A stretch of 64,000 bases of DNA from Ceratothoa steindachneri. Taxonomy: Eukaryota > Arthropoda > Malacostraca > Isopoda > Cymothoidae. Made by a program: the position numbers and the translations under genes. The stretch lies in NCBI GenBank assembly GCA_963969495.1, contig OZ018328.1, positions 128,356,045 to 128,420,044 on the forward strand, written 5' to 3'. Each line of letters starts with the position of its first letter. The stretch's first letter is position 1. A model generated the notes under the pieces. It searched no databases and had not been told where the DNA came from. It saw only the letters and a list, made by a program, of their open reading frames with translations. Below are positions 1 to 14,091 of the stretch, piece after piece.

Positions 1-610
1 CTCTGGATGATTGATTTATTTTTAATTTTGTGATATTTTTAACATACCCAATGATTCATCAGATTAAGAGAATTTTTGATCAAGATATTCGTAAAAAAAT
101 TTTGACCTCAGGGTGAAGCGAAATTTAGAGGTTTTGAAGCTACCAATTCCAACTTGCCAAGATAGTAACCACAAGAACTGGCAACTCTGCGGAAACCCTT
201 TCTTGTAATAAACAGAAAACTAGTCTCTTTATAGAAGCACTTCTGACATAAAATGAATTTTTTAGGGTTGTAAAAGGAAGAACCAATGATGCGACATCTG
301 ATTTCCTTTTAATATGAATGTTGGTCCCACATCTTTGTAGTGTGACCTTTACTCCGTTAAAGGGATATTAAAAACTTCTCTACACTAATATAAATACAAT
401 AGCTAATTAATTACTTCAGAGATAAAGATATCAATAAGAATCCCTCACTCCTAGCGCAAAGTAAATGAATGTCACCATTAGACCATTATTAACATTGAGC
501 ACCCGAACCACCCAGACTGGATAAATTTCTAGTGACTTAACAATGAAAATGCATTAGCGAATAGTAAGTATGGGATTAAACTAGAGAGCAGCTGACTCAA
601 CCATTGGTAA
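1..610. other. AT-rich non-coding stretch, nothing recognised
   Basis: I see no coding signal with recognisable protein similarity and no structured repeat. The only short open frames are isolated and of low complexity. Confidence 0.6.
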
Positions 611-690
611 ACAAAGTCTGCTGACCAAAAGGTCACGTGCCCTCTCTTATTCTCATTTATGACCTTACTACCTTCAAAACTTTCAATAAT
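611..690. repeat. Short dispersed module, copy 1
   Basis: About 80 bp beginning AACAAAGTCTGCTGACCAAA is repeated with few changes at 11711-11785. It includes the stretch ACCTTCAAAACTTTCAATAA. In both places it is followed directly by sequence of the ~126-bp tandem repeat, so it behaves as one edge of the composite repeat described elsewhere. Function unknown. Confidence 0.6.
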
Positions 691-935
691 TCTCTCATTC
701 GAAAGAAAATGTAAAGAACTTAAGGGTTTCAAACTTCGTTAGTAACGGCCGAATAGTTATGATGTTATTGCCCAAACAAAATAATTCCCGGGCTAACTTT
801 GGGAGGACTTTGGCAATTATATTATTTAAATAGAATGTAAAACAATATAAGATTTTCAAATTTCGTTAGAATGAGCCGAATAGTTATGATGTTATTTTTC
901 ACCCCCCCAAGAAATTTCGGGGTGGCCTTTTAATG
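691..935. repeat. ~126-bp tandem repeat, two degenerate copies
   Basis: Two diverged copies of the unit that forms the long array at 12955-13990. Both show the recognisable core GAATAGTTATGATGTTATT (with small changes) near 752 and 878, followed by an AATTCCCGGGCTAAC-like segment and AGAATGTAAAACAA. The second copy is interrupted by a C-rich stretch near 901-925. Confidence 0.75.
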
Positions 936-1785
936 GAATTTGAAGATGTGGTTGGTATTTTTAATGTCACTTCATAAATTCAATCCTTCCCATCTTGAAC
1001 ATCAGCTATTTGTTCTTCATTTTATTCAGGAGAGAAAATTATTTTACTTAATGGCATTGAAACATTGGCCTACTTATATTAAGCAATTCTTCTTCCTTCA
1101 CCTTCTTGTCGCTTTTACTTATTGACTTGTCTATTTTATTCAAGTTAATCTCGAAAGCAAACCTGATGTGGTCCAAAAAGGTAATCATTTCTTTCTGACG
1201 TTTAATGAAATCAAGTTCCTTCACAGAGATCTTCATCTTCATAGGAAATTTAAATTAATTTGAGTTTCGTTTTTGCAAACAGAGCAGCCATATTCACAGG
1301 ATATCAACAGGTTGTCTAGTTTTTAATGAAAGTGGCTTAGGCCTGTAGCTCTCCTCTCCCAAGGGATATGTTTTTTGCCTGCTCCCTGTTCTTTTGGGTC
1401 TGTTTAAGATTATGATTCTAGAATTTACAACGGGAGCTAGAAAAAAAACTGTTCCCTCGTTCCCACTTTTCAAGCCCTTTAAGGTAAATATCCTTTGCAA
1501 GATTGGCTGCTGGGTAGTTTCTCACATCCATATTTCAGAACTTCAACCAGAGTTTAGAATTGAGATGGAAACAACTCTGCTATTTTCAATTTAGGTGTTT
1601 AAATCTGTGAATGTCACCAGACTTGTCCTAATTTTAAAAGCAATTGTAGGTCAAATCTCACTGGTGAATATGTTTCTAACGGTGAAATGAGAAAAAAAAG
1701 TGAAATAGATATAATTATTAATATACATAATAATAGTCATTTAATTCCCCAAGATGACAAAAATAAGTCAAAACGTTTAAGTACT
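936..1785. other. Non-coding stretch, nothing recognised
   Basis: Short open frames on both strands overlap each other and resemble no family that I know. No repeat with a counterpart in the window was noticed. Confidence 0.5.
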
Positions 1786-1925
1786 AACCAAGTAGAACTA
1801 AAATTATATTAAAATAAAAAAATAACTATTATTTATAAGTAGGTCTGCAAATTTTGAGCATCTCTCATTTATGTAATTAGAACGTTGAAAAGATTGACAC
1901 AAACTAATAGCAAGGTATTCCATAG
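1786..1925. repeat. Left module of composite repeat, copy A
   Basis: This stretch (GAACTAAAATTATATTAAAA ... CTCATTTATGTAATTAGAA ...) is recognisably the same as 14092-14225. At both sites it leads straight into a CYTAG pentamer array. It therefore marks the left edge of composite units A and C. Confidence 0.6.
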
Positions 1926-2548
1926 TATAACATAATATACCATAGCAGATCAGAACATAGTATATTATAGAATATTATTGCGTATCATAGTATAGCATAG
2001 CACAGCATTGCATAATATAGCACAGCATAGTAGATCATAACATAGTATAACATAGCATAGTATAGCATAGTACACAATAGTATAGCATAGCATAGTAGAG
2101 AATAGCTTAGCCTAGCATAGCGTAGTATTGTCTACCATAAAATAGCCTAGTATAGCCTAGAATAGCCTAGCCTAAACTTGCCTAGTATAACATAGAATAG
2201 CATATCATAGCCAAGCATAGTATGGTATAACCTACCCTGTTTCAATCTTAGTATAACCAAGCCTCACCAAACATAGCATACACCCTAGCCTAAAAGAGAA
2301 TAGCCTGGCTGTTCCAGGCCTAACCTAGTCTAGCTTAGTATAATCTAGCTAGCTTAGTATAAGTTACTTTAACTTAGCCCGTCGTATCCTAGTATAGCCT
2401 TGCCTAGCTTAGTAGACCCTAGTCTAACCTACCATATTATAGTATAGCCTAGCTTAGCCTAGTATAGCGTTGTCTAGCGTAGCATTGCCTAGTGTAGCCT
2501 AGCCTAACCAGGTATGGCTTAGCATTGCATGCCTAGCGTCGCCTAGAG
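1915..2548. repeat. CYTAG/TATAG pentamer array, part 1
   Basis: A run of degenerate 5-bp units (CCTAG, TATAG, CATAG, CTTAG and relatives), mostly kept in 5-bp phase. It is broken at 2549 by a hAT transposon and resumes at 5737. The array has no open frame of interest and carries the partly palindromic core CTAG. Confidence 0.9.
2541..2548. repeat. hAT target-site duplication, left
   Basis: GCCTAGAG abuts the first base of the hAT element. The identical 8-mer stands directly after its last base at 5737-5744. An 8-bp duplication is the hAT signature. Confidence 0.9.
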
Positions 2549-5500
2549 CAGGGTTTCCCAACCGGGGGCCATAATACATCTGAAGGGGGCCCCAGGAAAT
2601 TTTTAAGCTTTAGAGGAGCCACAGATCCCTGAAGGGGGCAACAGGGCTCAACCTATTGAAACCTTAATTTATAGTGAGGGCAGTACCTAATTTTAATTAA
2701 TGCAGTTGAATTACATTTAAAAAATATTAATACATATATTTTCCCTTTTTTAAAATATTTTATTAGCATAATAGGGTTTACATTAATCTGTAAACAAATA
2801 TTTTGCATCTTACAAGCTTATTCTGCGGCGCACTCCGTTGTGCGCTTGATCGTTATGCGCCTGGCACCGTTGTTGGCTTGATGAAAATACTTCAAGTGGA
2901 ACTTTAAATCCTTACAGTCTGTTTATCAAGTGGTTCGGCGTTATAGTATGTAAGTAGCTTTCATTTGTTTACACTAATATTGCAAAGTTGTAGTAATTTT
3001 ACTAGTTTTAAAATTATAATAGATTGCCACAAGCACAATAATATAAGACTTTTATAAGTAAATAACTGAGCATTTTTGTTTGTAAGTAAAGTGTGCCATT
3101 GCTAGGCCTACACACAGTCTTTTTTTTCACTTCGGTTTAACTTAGGGCTTATTTACGAGATTAGCATTTAATCTTAGATGCTGATGATTGTACTTATTGT
3201 TTTGTATCTGCATTAATTTGAGTAATATATATGTATATATAATATATCACTAAAATTAATGAAGATCTACCCCCCAGAGGAAGTATATTTCTGTTGTTTT
3301 TCGTTTAGGTACAGGTGCACAGTACCAGGATGTACAATCAACAACGAAAATTTCGGACATGTTCAATTAATAGAAACGCTCATAAGAATAGTTGCATTGT
3401 TTTGCGGTTCTTTTTTTGGTGTCAAATATTTACCATCAAGTGCAAGTATTTAGCACAAAAAAGGAAATAAAAATTTTCAATGCAGCTATTTATATAAGCG
3501 TTTCTCTTTATTGGACATGTCGGAAATTTTCGTGGCTGAATGTAATAGGAGTTGGTGTTGGGCATAGACTCGCTGCTCTGCAGAGAGAATGGAGGTTGTT
3601 TCAGGGTCTTTTCTCAGAAATACTCTTCCTTTTTCGCCGCCTTTCATTATGTTGCAGTGAGCTTCGGCTCTAAAATGTAATATATATATGATTAATATAT
3701 CAAATTTTTTTTGCACAGATTACCCATGGCTACGGTGACGAAGGAAAAATGTCGGCAATACTCCAGACAATATAACACAGCCAAGGTGTCTTTTATGTAT
3801 GGCTACACTTTCTAATGATAGTATGCGACCAAGTAAGCTCAAAATACATTTGAAGAATAAGCACAAGGACAAAAAAGACAAGACATTATAATATTTTAAA
3901 AAGCTGCGGGATGATTTCCAAGCAAGGAGCACTATTAAAGATATATTTAGCGAAACAGCGGCAACACTAGACAAAGGTTTAATTGCATCTTATGAGATTT
4001 CCAAGCTAATAGCAAAATCGGGAAAATCTCATACTATTGGCAAAGAATTGATTTTGCCTTCAGTATCTGTGGTTATTTCAACTCTTATGCAACAAAATCC
4101 TCCAAAAATCACTGAAGTCATTCCGCTGAGCAACAAAACAGTATCAAGACGTATTGACGAAATGGCAAAGGATGTAGAGGAAAAACTCGTTAAACATTTA
4201 CAAGTAAAAACCTTTGCATTACAAAATGATGAAACGTTATTACGTGATAATGAAGCCATTCCCATGGCGTATGTTAGGGTTTTGGATAAAGATCAACTCA
4301 GAGAAGAAATGCTTTTTTTCACGCAGCCTTGTGACAGATACTAAAGGTGAAACAATTTTTAAAGAAGTACTGACCTACTTCAAAGAAAATAATATTCCAC
4401 TTGGGAATATTATGAGGCTTGTACAACTGATGGCGCCGCTGCTATGGTAGGTAGATATAGGAGATTTAATGCACATTTAAAAGAGGTTGTACCTAAAGTT
4501 TTTTGCATACACTGTGTTGACCACCTTCAACATCTGATTGCAAAAAACCTAGGAGGACGTGTGAAAGATTCACTTGATATTGTAATCAAGACAGTCAACC
4601 TTATCAAGTCATATTTACTTCCAAAGCATCTTTTCCGAAAACTCTGTGCTACCAATGAAGAAGGGTTTGAGAGCCTACTTTTCTATACAGAGGTGTGATG
4701 GCTTTCTAAGGGCGATTTTCTGAATCGCTTCATTGCAATTTGGGATAGTGTTGTGTTATTTCTGGATGGTAAGCAGCTCGGAGTACGAATTAAGGCTGCC
4801 TCATGTGACATGTTCTACCCCTACAGATATATTTGAAAAGCTAAATATCTTGAACAAACAGCTACAAGGTGAAAAGGAAATATCTTAACTTGCAAAGAGT
4901 CTATTTGTGCATTTATGGGGAAAATTAAGCTGTTTAAGTCAAATTTTGAGCGAAAAGAGTTGATACAGTTTCCAACCCTCCGCACTATTGAGAGTGAGCT
5001 GAAAGAAGATGATATTTTAGTATACATCGATCATTTGGAGAAATTGCATAGTGATATGGAAGTTAGGTTCAGAGATCTTCTACAACTGGAAATTCTAGGT
5101 TGGGTGGTAGGCCCATTTGGAATGTTAATATCCGTTTACAAGAAAGCTCCATTGAGTTACAGAGTGATCAAACTTCTCTGGCTAGATTTAAACAAGTCAT
5201 GAAATCGCTATGAATTACCATTTGCTTTGGGACGAAGTAAAATTATAATTTATTGCTTTTCCTACTTCTTATCTGGTTTAGTCGGGTTTTAGTAAAGTGT
5301 CACACCTCCTATCAAAAGCTCGCAGCCGCTTAGAAATAGTAAGAAAAGGTGATCTTCGTTTATCTCTAACAACTATAGACCCTGATATTGAAAAACTTGT
5401 GAAACTGCATGAAGCACAAGGATCGCATTGAATGAATAAAGAGTTGATGATATATTTATTTCATTTTACTAAAGGGTTTTATTTTTGGTAAGACTATTTA

Positions 5501-5736
5501 TTTATTTTAAAAGAGTATTACATTTTTGTTAACCACTGTTTAATTTTTGCTAGGTTTATAGTCCTATATATGTGACAAATATAATTGTACCTGAATACAA
5601 ATAGCTCTTTTAATATCTTTAATCCTTTAAATTAGAGTTAAACTGCATATTACCTACTGAAAATAATGATTATGGGCCACAAGAAAAGATAAGTTTCCTA
5701 AGGAGGCCATAAGCCAAAATCGGTTGGAAACCATTG
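2549..5736 (+). mobile_element. hAT transposon (ZBED5-type), 3188 bp, decayed
   Basis: A DNA transposon inserted in the pentamer array. The left end reads CAGGGTTTCCCAACC. The right end reads GGTTGGAAACCATTG, whose complement CAATGGTTTCCAACC pairs with the left end apart from a few changes. Perfect 8-bp direct repeats (GCCTAGAG) flank it. Inside is a broken BED-finger hAT transposase on the plus strand. CAG...CTG ends with GGTTCCCAACC-type termini and 8-bp duplications are established hAT features. About 1.1 kb of non-coding DNA precedes the transposase and may hold its promoter and 5' untranslated region. The element is not autonomous now because the gene has several frameshifts and stops. 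Confidence 0.93.
3726..5431 (+). pseudogene. hAT transposase, ZBED5-like, broken
   Basis: The product would bind the element ends through a BED zinc finger and catalyse cut-and-paste transposition in the nucleus. In frame from 3787 comes the second half of a BED finger: C-x2-C at 3787-3798, then SNDSMRPSKLKIHLKNKH with the paired histidines. A stop (TAA, 3889-3891) follows. Next come a long open stretch (about 3892-4344), the catalytic-core motif ACTTDGAAAMVGR at 4417-4455, which retains the Asp, and CIHCVDHLQH near 4505. The RW motif has decayed to stop-WLSKG at 4696-4710. The C-terminal signature GDLRLSLTTIDPDIEKL ends at 5431. The reading frame shifts near 3780, twice between about 4310 and 4417, and again before 5297. 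Family membership is firm; the exact subfamily is not. Confidence 0.9.
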
Positions 5737-6440
5737 GCCTAGAGTATCCTAGCCTAGTATAACCACGCTAGAATAGGCTACTATATCCTAGCCAATATAT
5801 CCTTGCATACGATAGCCTAGACTAGCCTAGCATACTATAGGCTAGTTTGGGATAGCCTATCCTAGCATAACCACACCTAACATAATATAGCCAAGCGGAT
5901 CATATTATGGCCTAGCCTAGTAGATCCTGGACTAGTATAGCATACCATACCCTAGATTAGAAAAATCTTGCATAACTTAACCTATTATAGGCATGGTTAG
6001 CTAGCCTATTGTAACCTAACATATTATTACCTAGCATAGCCTAGCATAGCAGAGCATAGCCCTCCCTAGCCTATTATATTTTAGCCTACTCTAGCATAGC
6101 ATAGTATAACCCTATCTAGCCTTGTATAGCTTAGCATAGACTAGCATAGTATAACCTAGCCTAGCTTTAACTATACTAGACAAGTATAGCCTATAGTATC
6201 CTATTATACCTTAGTCAAGCATAGCTTAATATTGTTTAGCCTACCATACGATATGCTATCCTAGCATATCATTTTATAGCATAAATTAGCATAGTATATT
6301 TTACCCTTGTACATTATATCTTACCATAGCTTAGCATAGTATAGCATAGCCTATAATAGCCTAACATTGTATCGCCTATTCTAGGCTTGGCTAGCAGAGT
6401 ATAGCATATTATAACCTAGTCTTGTCTAGCAAATTATAAT
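5737..6440. repeat. CYTAG/TATAG pentamer array, part 2
   Basis: Continuation of the array interrupted by the hAT element. The first eight bases are the right copy of the target duplication. Units such as CCTAG, CATAG and TATAG dominate. At about 6440 it changes abruptly into ~126-bp repeat sequence. Confidence 0.9.
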
Positions 6441-6660
6441 CGGCGGAATAGTTATGATGTTATTGCCAAAACATACTAATTCCCTGTCTAACCTTGGTAA
6501 GACTTTTGCAATTATATCATTCGGAGGAGAATGTAAAACAACATAGGAGTTTTAAATATCGTTAGAATCGGCCGAATAGGTAAAAAAAACAAAAAAAAGC
6601 AAAACGGAGACCGACCGACCGACATTGAGAGATATAGATTCGCTCGCGACTAAAGAGTGG
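6441..6660. repeat. ~126-bp repeat and right module, unit A
   Basis: A little more than one copy of the 126-bp repeat (ATAGTTATGATGTTATTGCC near 6448) is followed by the right module: an A-rich run, GACCGACCGACCGAC at about 6608, then TCGCTCGCGACTAAA ending about 6652. The same order, repeat then GACC run then CGCGACTAAA dyad, recurs at 13979-14075 and 21520-21640. Confidence 0.75.
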
Positions 6661-8340
<1,680 letters not shown>

Positions 8341-9930
8341 ATTTGATATGCTTCTCCCTACATCGTCTCATACGGTCAGCAGCTGTATTATTTCAGTCTC
8401 CTAAGTCTGATAATTTTATCGCGAGACAAGACTTGTGCAGTCTAATCAAACAGGTGTTCGAGCGTTTGGCCTTTGCTCCATTTGAGTCTCAAAGTATCAT
8501 GTTTAAATACAAATATATATGTACATTTACAAACCAACACAATATTAAATCTTTACATTACATTTTATTAAGGCATACTTGGATAAAATAAGACCAATTA
8601 GCCTCTACTTTGTGGAAGTATTTTCGGGCTTATTGATTCAAGCACAAAGCCTACTTATGATGTAGTTCGACCACTACACACTAAAGACTCAATAAACAAA
8701 GCCCATAACTAATGAAAGATGAGATAGTTCACATCAGATACATATATCTGCTAAAGCTTTATTCTTATTTGTTCCATAGAGTATGACGTGCTATAAGCAG
8801 GTGTACGTTGTTTTACGCAGACTGGCCTACTGGCGGACCGAAATTAAGGCTCCACCTGGGGATGGCTCTAAGAGTGCTTTAAATACACAGTTGCTAGGCC
8901 AAGGAATATTCAAACACGGCTACAAAAATATACTATAAATAAACTAAAGATTTCTCACACATATAAGGAAAGTTAAATGGAAATGCAATTTAATATTGAC
9001 GGTTCACGGCTAAGATGATTGACACTATCAATTAAGTTTGAACCGAGGAATAATTAATTAACAAATGATCTTACAATTATGCAAGTTCTAGAGCAAAGAG
9101 ATCCTTGAGGTTCGACGCGGTAAAGCTGGGAGGAGCGTGACGAAGCGGGGGTTTAATCCATTTTAACTTGATGTGCGGCAAGTAGGACCATGGAAGTAAG
9201 TTCGACCTTGAACGTTTGAGCGTCTCACGAGACACTTAATCCAACTTCGGGAAATTGAAGATGGGTGGCCTTTTATCCTTAAGAGGCAAACAGAGGATGC
9301 TTCGGGGACGGCTTTTCAGATCCTTTAAATCCGAAGACGTGGTGAAAAAGGTTGAAGCACGCCTAAAACTTTCTCCACGAACAACACTGGGTGACGACTA
9401 GCTCTTCCTTTGATCTTCGAAAATCACTCAATTCTTCTCTGGACGAGAATGTAGTCGATTCCTTCTCGACTAACGAGGACATCAACTGCTAACGTACAGG
9501 ACGGCGGCTTCAGACACAAAATTGCCTGGGTCGCGATAAGGCTCTATAGCGGGAAGTCGCGATACCCCCATAATGGTATTTCCATTGTTCTAATTTTCGC
9601 ATTATATAGGGTAGATAAATGCAGCGCTGCAAACTCGACTTGAGGCCGACTAAATTCCTCTGCGACAATTAGGTTTCGCCCTCGCGTGAATTGTTGGGGG
9701 CAGACGGTCAACGGCGAACTGGAGAAGTCACGGGTGGGGAAGGGGTGACGGAGAACCGAGGTAGAAGAAGGTGGGAAGAGAAAAAAGGAATTCCATTTCT
9801 CTCTCCTTATTCTTCCACAGAGTACACCCGAAACCGTAATTAATTTATTGAAAGCACATTTATTTTTATGCACATTCTTCATATTTCGTTTATGCGAATA
9901 ACAACATACGCTGCTTCTCTCAGAGAATGA
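8341..9930. other. Non-coding stretch of mixed base composition, nothing recognised
   Basis: The part at 9100-9880 is less AT-rich than its surroundings and has a 112-codon open frame on the minus strand (9544-9882). That frame shows no motif or family resemblance, and I treat it as chance. It may be untranslated or LTR sequence of an unknown element. Confidence 0.4.
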
Positions 9931-9939
9931 TAGCTGAAA

Positions 9940-10211
9940 TCGGAAAAATGGTGCGCCATTCTCTTGGCCCTGCGAGCCGGGAGAAAGGTAAGGTAGATTG
10001 TGAATTTTGTAACTAAACGAGGAACTCCTTTCACAAAATGAAACGTAAGTATGACAATGTGGCAGATTTGTCGCTCTATTATAACCTCGAACGAGACTTC
10101 ATCGCCAGTATCAGAGAGAAGATCTCCGACTGCCCTGGTCTTTTGATGAGCAAACTCGCCAAATATATGGGTGTGAGCATGTAAACCATCCACAGAGCAG
10201 TGCACCATCTT
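9940..10211 (+). pseudogene. Tc1/mariner-type transposase N-terminal fragment
   Basis: On the plus strand a degraded open frame resembles the DNA-binding region of IS630-Tc1-mariner transposases. A segment ending HKMKRKYDNVAD is followed by LERDFIASIREKISDCPG and the second helix-turn-helix LMSKLAKYMGVSM, a stop, then TIHRAVHH. This layout (first helix-turn-helix, linker, 'PG-S-M-KLAKE-GVS-TI-RAV') is typical of one arthropod transposase family. The first half needs frame changes, and no catalytic DDE part follows. The antisense open frame at 9879-10208 is a shadow of it. The call rests on motif resemblance only. Confidence 0.45.
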
Positions 10212-11710
10212 ACATATATATAATATTCTCTCCTAGATTTATTTTATGAAAAAAATATTATACAGTGGTACATTTTATATATTTACACCCAATCTCATAA
10301 AAAATCCAAAACTGAGAGAGATTTAGAAAAGAAAATTAAACGTGGGGGCTTTTTCGAACAGACCCAGTAGCGAATAAGGCGTATTAAGCTATCACGATTT
10401 TAAGTTTATGATATGGCTTTTGAGGCTCGTAGTGTAAGTATAGTCTGTATGTTAGTTAGGTTAGGCTACGTTTTGAATCAAGGAACTGAGCCAAATTTCT
10501 TGCAGAAAGTTTTTTCCAATGAGTTATGAGTTCTGTTGACATTTTAAACTCTTTAACGCCAAAAACAGCAGTTGTCAAACCTTTGCACCATTCATAAATA
10601 AAATAAAAAATTGTCCTAAAAGATAACTTTTGATTCTTCTAACCAATTTCTTCTCGTAATCCAACACAAAGCATGCTTATTCCAACGCCAACGGCAACGT
10701 GAAGATGATAATGAAAGTTTCATAATATGTCCAGTTTTGAAAGGTTGCTGTGCTAACCTAACTTTATCCTAACCTTAACCTTGAGGTAGCCTCCAACGCC
10801 TAATTCCCTGCCGGGTCTATCCCGAAAAAGAAGCTAAATGTGAATTCACAGAATGATATATTTTTCACGAATAAACAAATCAACCTTCATGTCAAAAGAA
10901 GCTAACACCACTAAACAGTTTGTTATTTGCATGTAGAGAAGAGCAAAACATGGACCGCATTAATAATTTTATACAAGGAGGATACTTGAAACCTAAAATA
11001 AAGATACACCTTTTATCGGTTGTCCTTGTTCAACTCCATTTTATACAATTACTTAAAAACGGGCTGACAGAAGCTAACAGCCGATGTTTCGTGGCTGTAT
11101 ATTGAGATGATATCAATGTAGGTCCGATTGTCACAGTGTCTAACTAAGTATTACAAGGCTCATTTCAATTAATATGATAAAACTCATACAAGTGTTTACT
11201 CGGAACCACGTTAGATAACTTTGTTCATCGAATATGGCATGATTTTTCCTGAAAATTAGCGTTCATTTTTTTTCCTCTTCTCGAACGTATACGATTAGAG
11301 GATTATATATATATTTCAAAATATAAAAAACACACTTTAGTAGAATGTTTATTACGTTAAAGGACTAGTTTCAGTATCTACTACCAAATTGAACTGAACA
11401 AGCAGAAGACTGAAAACACATGTTTATATATAAAGAAATGAGAGAAAGGACCCAGGGAGGGAGGAAACACCAGATAGAATAGATTAGAGAACAGTTAATT
11501 AGTGACGATTTTCGAAACAAGATTGGGGCGGGAAAGTTTTGAATAACTTAGTTAAATTTACATGATCCCTCAGGTATATAGGAATTTGGAATTTGTTTAA
11601 TCAATATTGATTCACTTCTCGATGTTTTGTAATAATTATCCGACTTATAGACAAGTTTGGCATTATTACAATCAATTTGGTGATTATAATTACTTGTGTG
11701 GCTGAAAACA
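10212..11710. other. AT-rich non-coding stretch, nothing recognised
   Basis: No family resemblance. A few scattered CCTAA/TTAGG-like words near 10458 and 10755 are too sparse to be a telomeric repeat. Confidence 0.5.
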
Positions 11711-11804
11711 AGGTCTGATGACCAAAAAGTCGCGTGCCCTCACTTATTCTGATTTATGAACTTACGAACTTCAAAACTTTCAATAATTCCCGTAGTAACC
11801 TTGC
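11711..11804. repeat. Short dispersed module, copy 2, fused to 126-bp repeat piece
   Basis: Matches 611-690 (AAGGTCTGATGACCAAAAAG ... ACTTCAAAACTTTCAATAAT). It then joins AATTCCCGTAGTAACCTTG, a fragment of the 126-bp repeat, before the pentamer array begins. It marks the left edge of composite unit B. Confidence 0.6.
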
Positions 11805-12960
11805 GAGGACCTTGGTATAGCCAGATACTTTAGCATAGCATAGTAGAGAATTAACCCACGCTAGCATAGCGTAGTATTGTCTAATATAGCATAGGCTAGT
11901 ATAGCCTAAAATAAGCCAAGCCTAAACTTGCCTAGTATAGCATAACATATCATAGCTAAGCATAGCATAGTATAACATATCCTGTTTTAGCCTACTAGAG
12001 CCAAGCTTAGCCAAACATAGAATAGCCTAGCCTAAAATAGAATAGCCTAGCTATGCTGAACCTAGCCTAGCCTAGCTTACTAAAATTTAGCTAGCTTAGT
12101 CTAACTTAGCATAGTATAGCCTCGCTTATCGTATCCTAGAATAGCCTAGCCTAGCTTAGTAAACCCTAGTCTAACCTAGCATATTTCAGTATATCCTAGA
12201 TTAGCCTAGCCTAGTATAGCCTTGCCTAGCGTAGCATTGCAGAGTGTAGCCTAGCTTACTATAGCAAAGCCTAGCCAGGTATGGCTTAGTTTTGCATGCA
12301 GGAGCCAAGCCTAGTAAAACCAAGCTAGAATAGGCTCCTATAGCCTAGCCAATGTATCTTTGCATACGATAGCCTAGCTTAGCATACTATATGCAAGCTT
12401 AAGAGAGCCTATCCTAGCATAAGCACATCTAACATAATATAGCCAAGCACATTATATTATCTCTTAGTCTAATGTATCCTAGACTAGTATAGTATTCCTT
12501 ACTCTAGACAAGAATAAGCTTGCATTGCTTAGCCTATTATAGTATTGGTTAGCTAGCATATCGGAGCCTACACAGTACTACCTAGCATACCCTAACATAA
12601 CAGAGAATAACCCTCCATAGCCTACTTTAGCTTAGCCTATGATAGCATAGCATAGTATAGCCCTATCAGGGCTATTATACCTTACCATAGCTAGAACCTA
12701 GCCTAGCATTAATTATCCTAGAGAGGTATAGCCTATATTATCACATTTTACCCTAGTCAAGCATAGCTTAGTTTTGTCTAGCCAAACATATATGCTATAA
12801 TAGAGGAGCAATTTATAGCCTAAATTATTATACTATAACTTACCCTTGTACAGTATAACTTAGCATAGATTAGCATAGTATAGCCTAGCCTACAATAGCG
12901 TATTATAGGCTTACCTAGCTGAATATAGCATAACGTAGCCTAGTCTAGTCTAGCAGAGAA
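11805..12960. repeat. CYTAG/TATAG pentamer array, unit B
   Basis: About 1.15 kb of degenerate pentamers (CCTAG, TATAG, CATAG, CTTAG). It is uninterrupted by a transposon, unlike the arrays of units A and C. Its last units lead directly into the 126-bp tandem array. Confidence 0.9.
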
Positions 12961-13990
12961 TAGTTATGATGTTATTGCCAAAACAAAGAATTCCCTGGTT
13001 AACCTTGAGAAGACGTTGGCAATTATATCAGTAGAAAGGTAACATAAAAAAACATAAGGATTTCAAATTTCGTTAGAATCTGCAGAATAGTTATGATATT
13101 ATTTCCAAAACAAAATAATCCCCGTGCTAACCTTGGTAGAACTTTAGCAATTAATGCATTCGAAATAGAATGTAAAATAACATAAGGATTACAGATTTAG
13201 TTGGGATCGGCTGAATAGTTATGATGTTATTGCTAAAACAAAATAATTCCCGGGCTAACCATGTGAGGACTTTACCTATTATATAACTCAAAAGAGATTG
13301 TAAAACAACATAGGGGGTTTCAACTTTCGTTAGAATCAGCCGAAAGGTTATGATGTTGTTGCACAACAAATTATTCGTGGGTTAAGCTGGGAAAGACTTG
13401 GCCAATTGTAGTAATCGAAAGAGAATGTAAAACAACATAAGGGTTTCAAATTTCGCTAGAATCGACCGAATAATTAGGATGTTATTGCCAAAACAATATT
13501 ATTCCTTGGCTAACTTTGTGAGGACTTTGACTATTATATCATTCAAAAGAGAATAGAAAAAACTGAAGGGTTTCAAATTTCGTTAGAATCAGCCTAATAG
13601 TTATGATGTTATTGCCTAACTAAAACAATTACCGGAGTAACCTTAAGGGGACTTTGGCAATTATTGCATTCGAAAGAGAATGTAAAACCACATAAGGTTT
13701 TCAAATTTCGTTAGAATAATCGGAATAGTTATGATGTTATTGCCAAAAGAATATAATTCCCTGGCTAACCTTGGGAAGACTTTGGCAAATATATCATTCG
13801 AAAGAGAATGTAAAACAACATAAGGGGTTCAAACTTCGTTAGAATCTGCTTCATAGTTATGATGTTATTGCCAAAACAATATGATTCCCAGGCTAACATG
13901 CGAGGAATTTGCCAATTGTATTATTCGAAAGAGAATTTAAGAACATAAGGGTTTCAAATTTCGTTAAGATTGGCTAAATTGTTACAATAT
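12955..13990. repeat. ~126-bp tandem satellite, about eight copies
   Basis: Direct repeats of 125-130 bp. The recognisable core ATAGTTATGATGTTATTGCC (with substitutions) starts near 12960, 13090, 13215, 13345, 13472, 13596, 13728, 13854 and, degraded, 13979. Each unit continues with an AATTCCCGGGCTAACCTTG-like block, TTTGGCAATTATATCATTCG, AGAGAATGTAAAACAACATA and TTTCAAATTTCGTTAGAATC. Divergence between neighbours is modest. There is no coding role; chance open frames such as 13151-13369 arise from the periodicity. Confidence 0.93.
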
Positions 13991-14075
13991 TATTAAAATC
14001 AAAAGGTAAAACTTGGACCGTCCGACCGACAGAGTGAGATGTATAGTCGCCCGCGACTAAAAAGTCACAACTTTC
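13979..14075. repeat. Right module of composite repeat, unit B
   Basis: The terminal, diverged copy of the 126-bp repeat passes into GGACCGTCCGACCGAC and AGTCGCCCGCGACTAAAAAG (about 14044-14063), a short dyad with arms AGTCGC/GCGACT. It is the same arrangement as at 6600-6652 and 21572-21636. Confidence 0.7.
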
Positions 14076-14091
14076 TAAAAGATTATTAAAA

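Noticed and set aside
1915..2548. Telomeric repeat or CRISPR-like array
   Set aside because: The unit is CYTAG/TATAG, not TTAGG, and is too degenerate. There are no spacer-repeat alternations, and the window is eukaryotic.
9544..9882. 112-codon minus-strand frame
   Set aside because: No motif, domain or family resemblance. The adjacent minus frame at 9879-10208 is antisense to a better plus-strand transposase reading.
10450..10790. Scattered GGTTAGGTTAGG/CCTAACCTAA-like words suggesting interstitial telomere sequence
   Set aside because: Only two or three words, not a tandem run.
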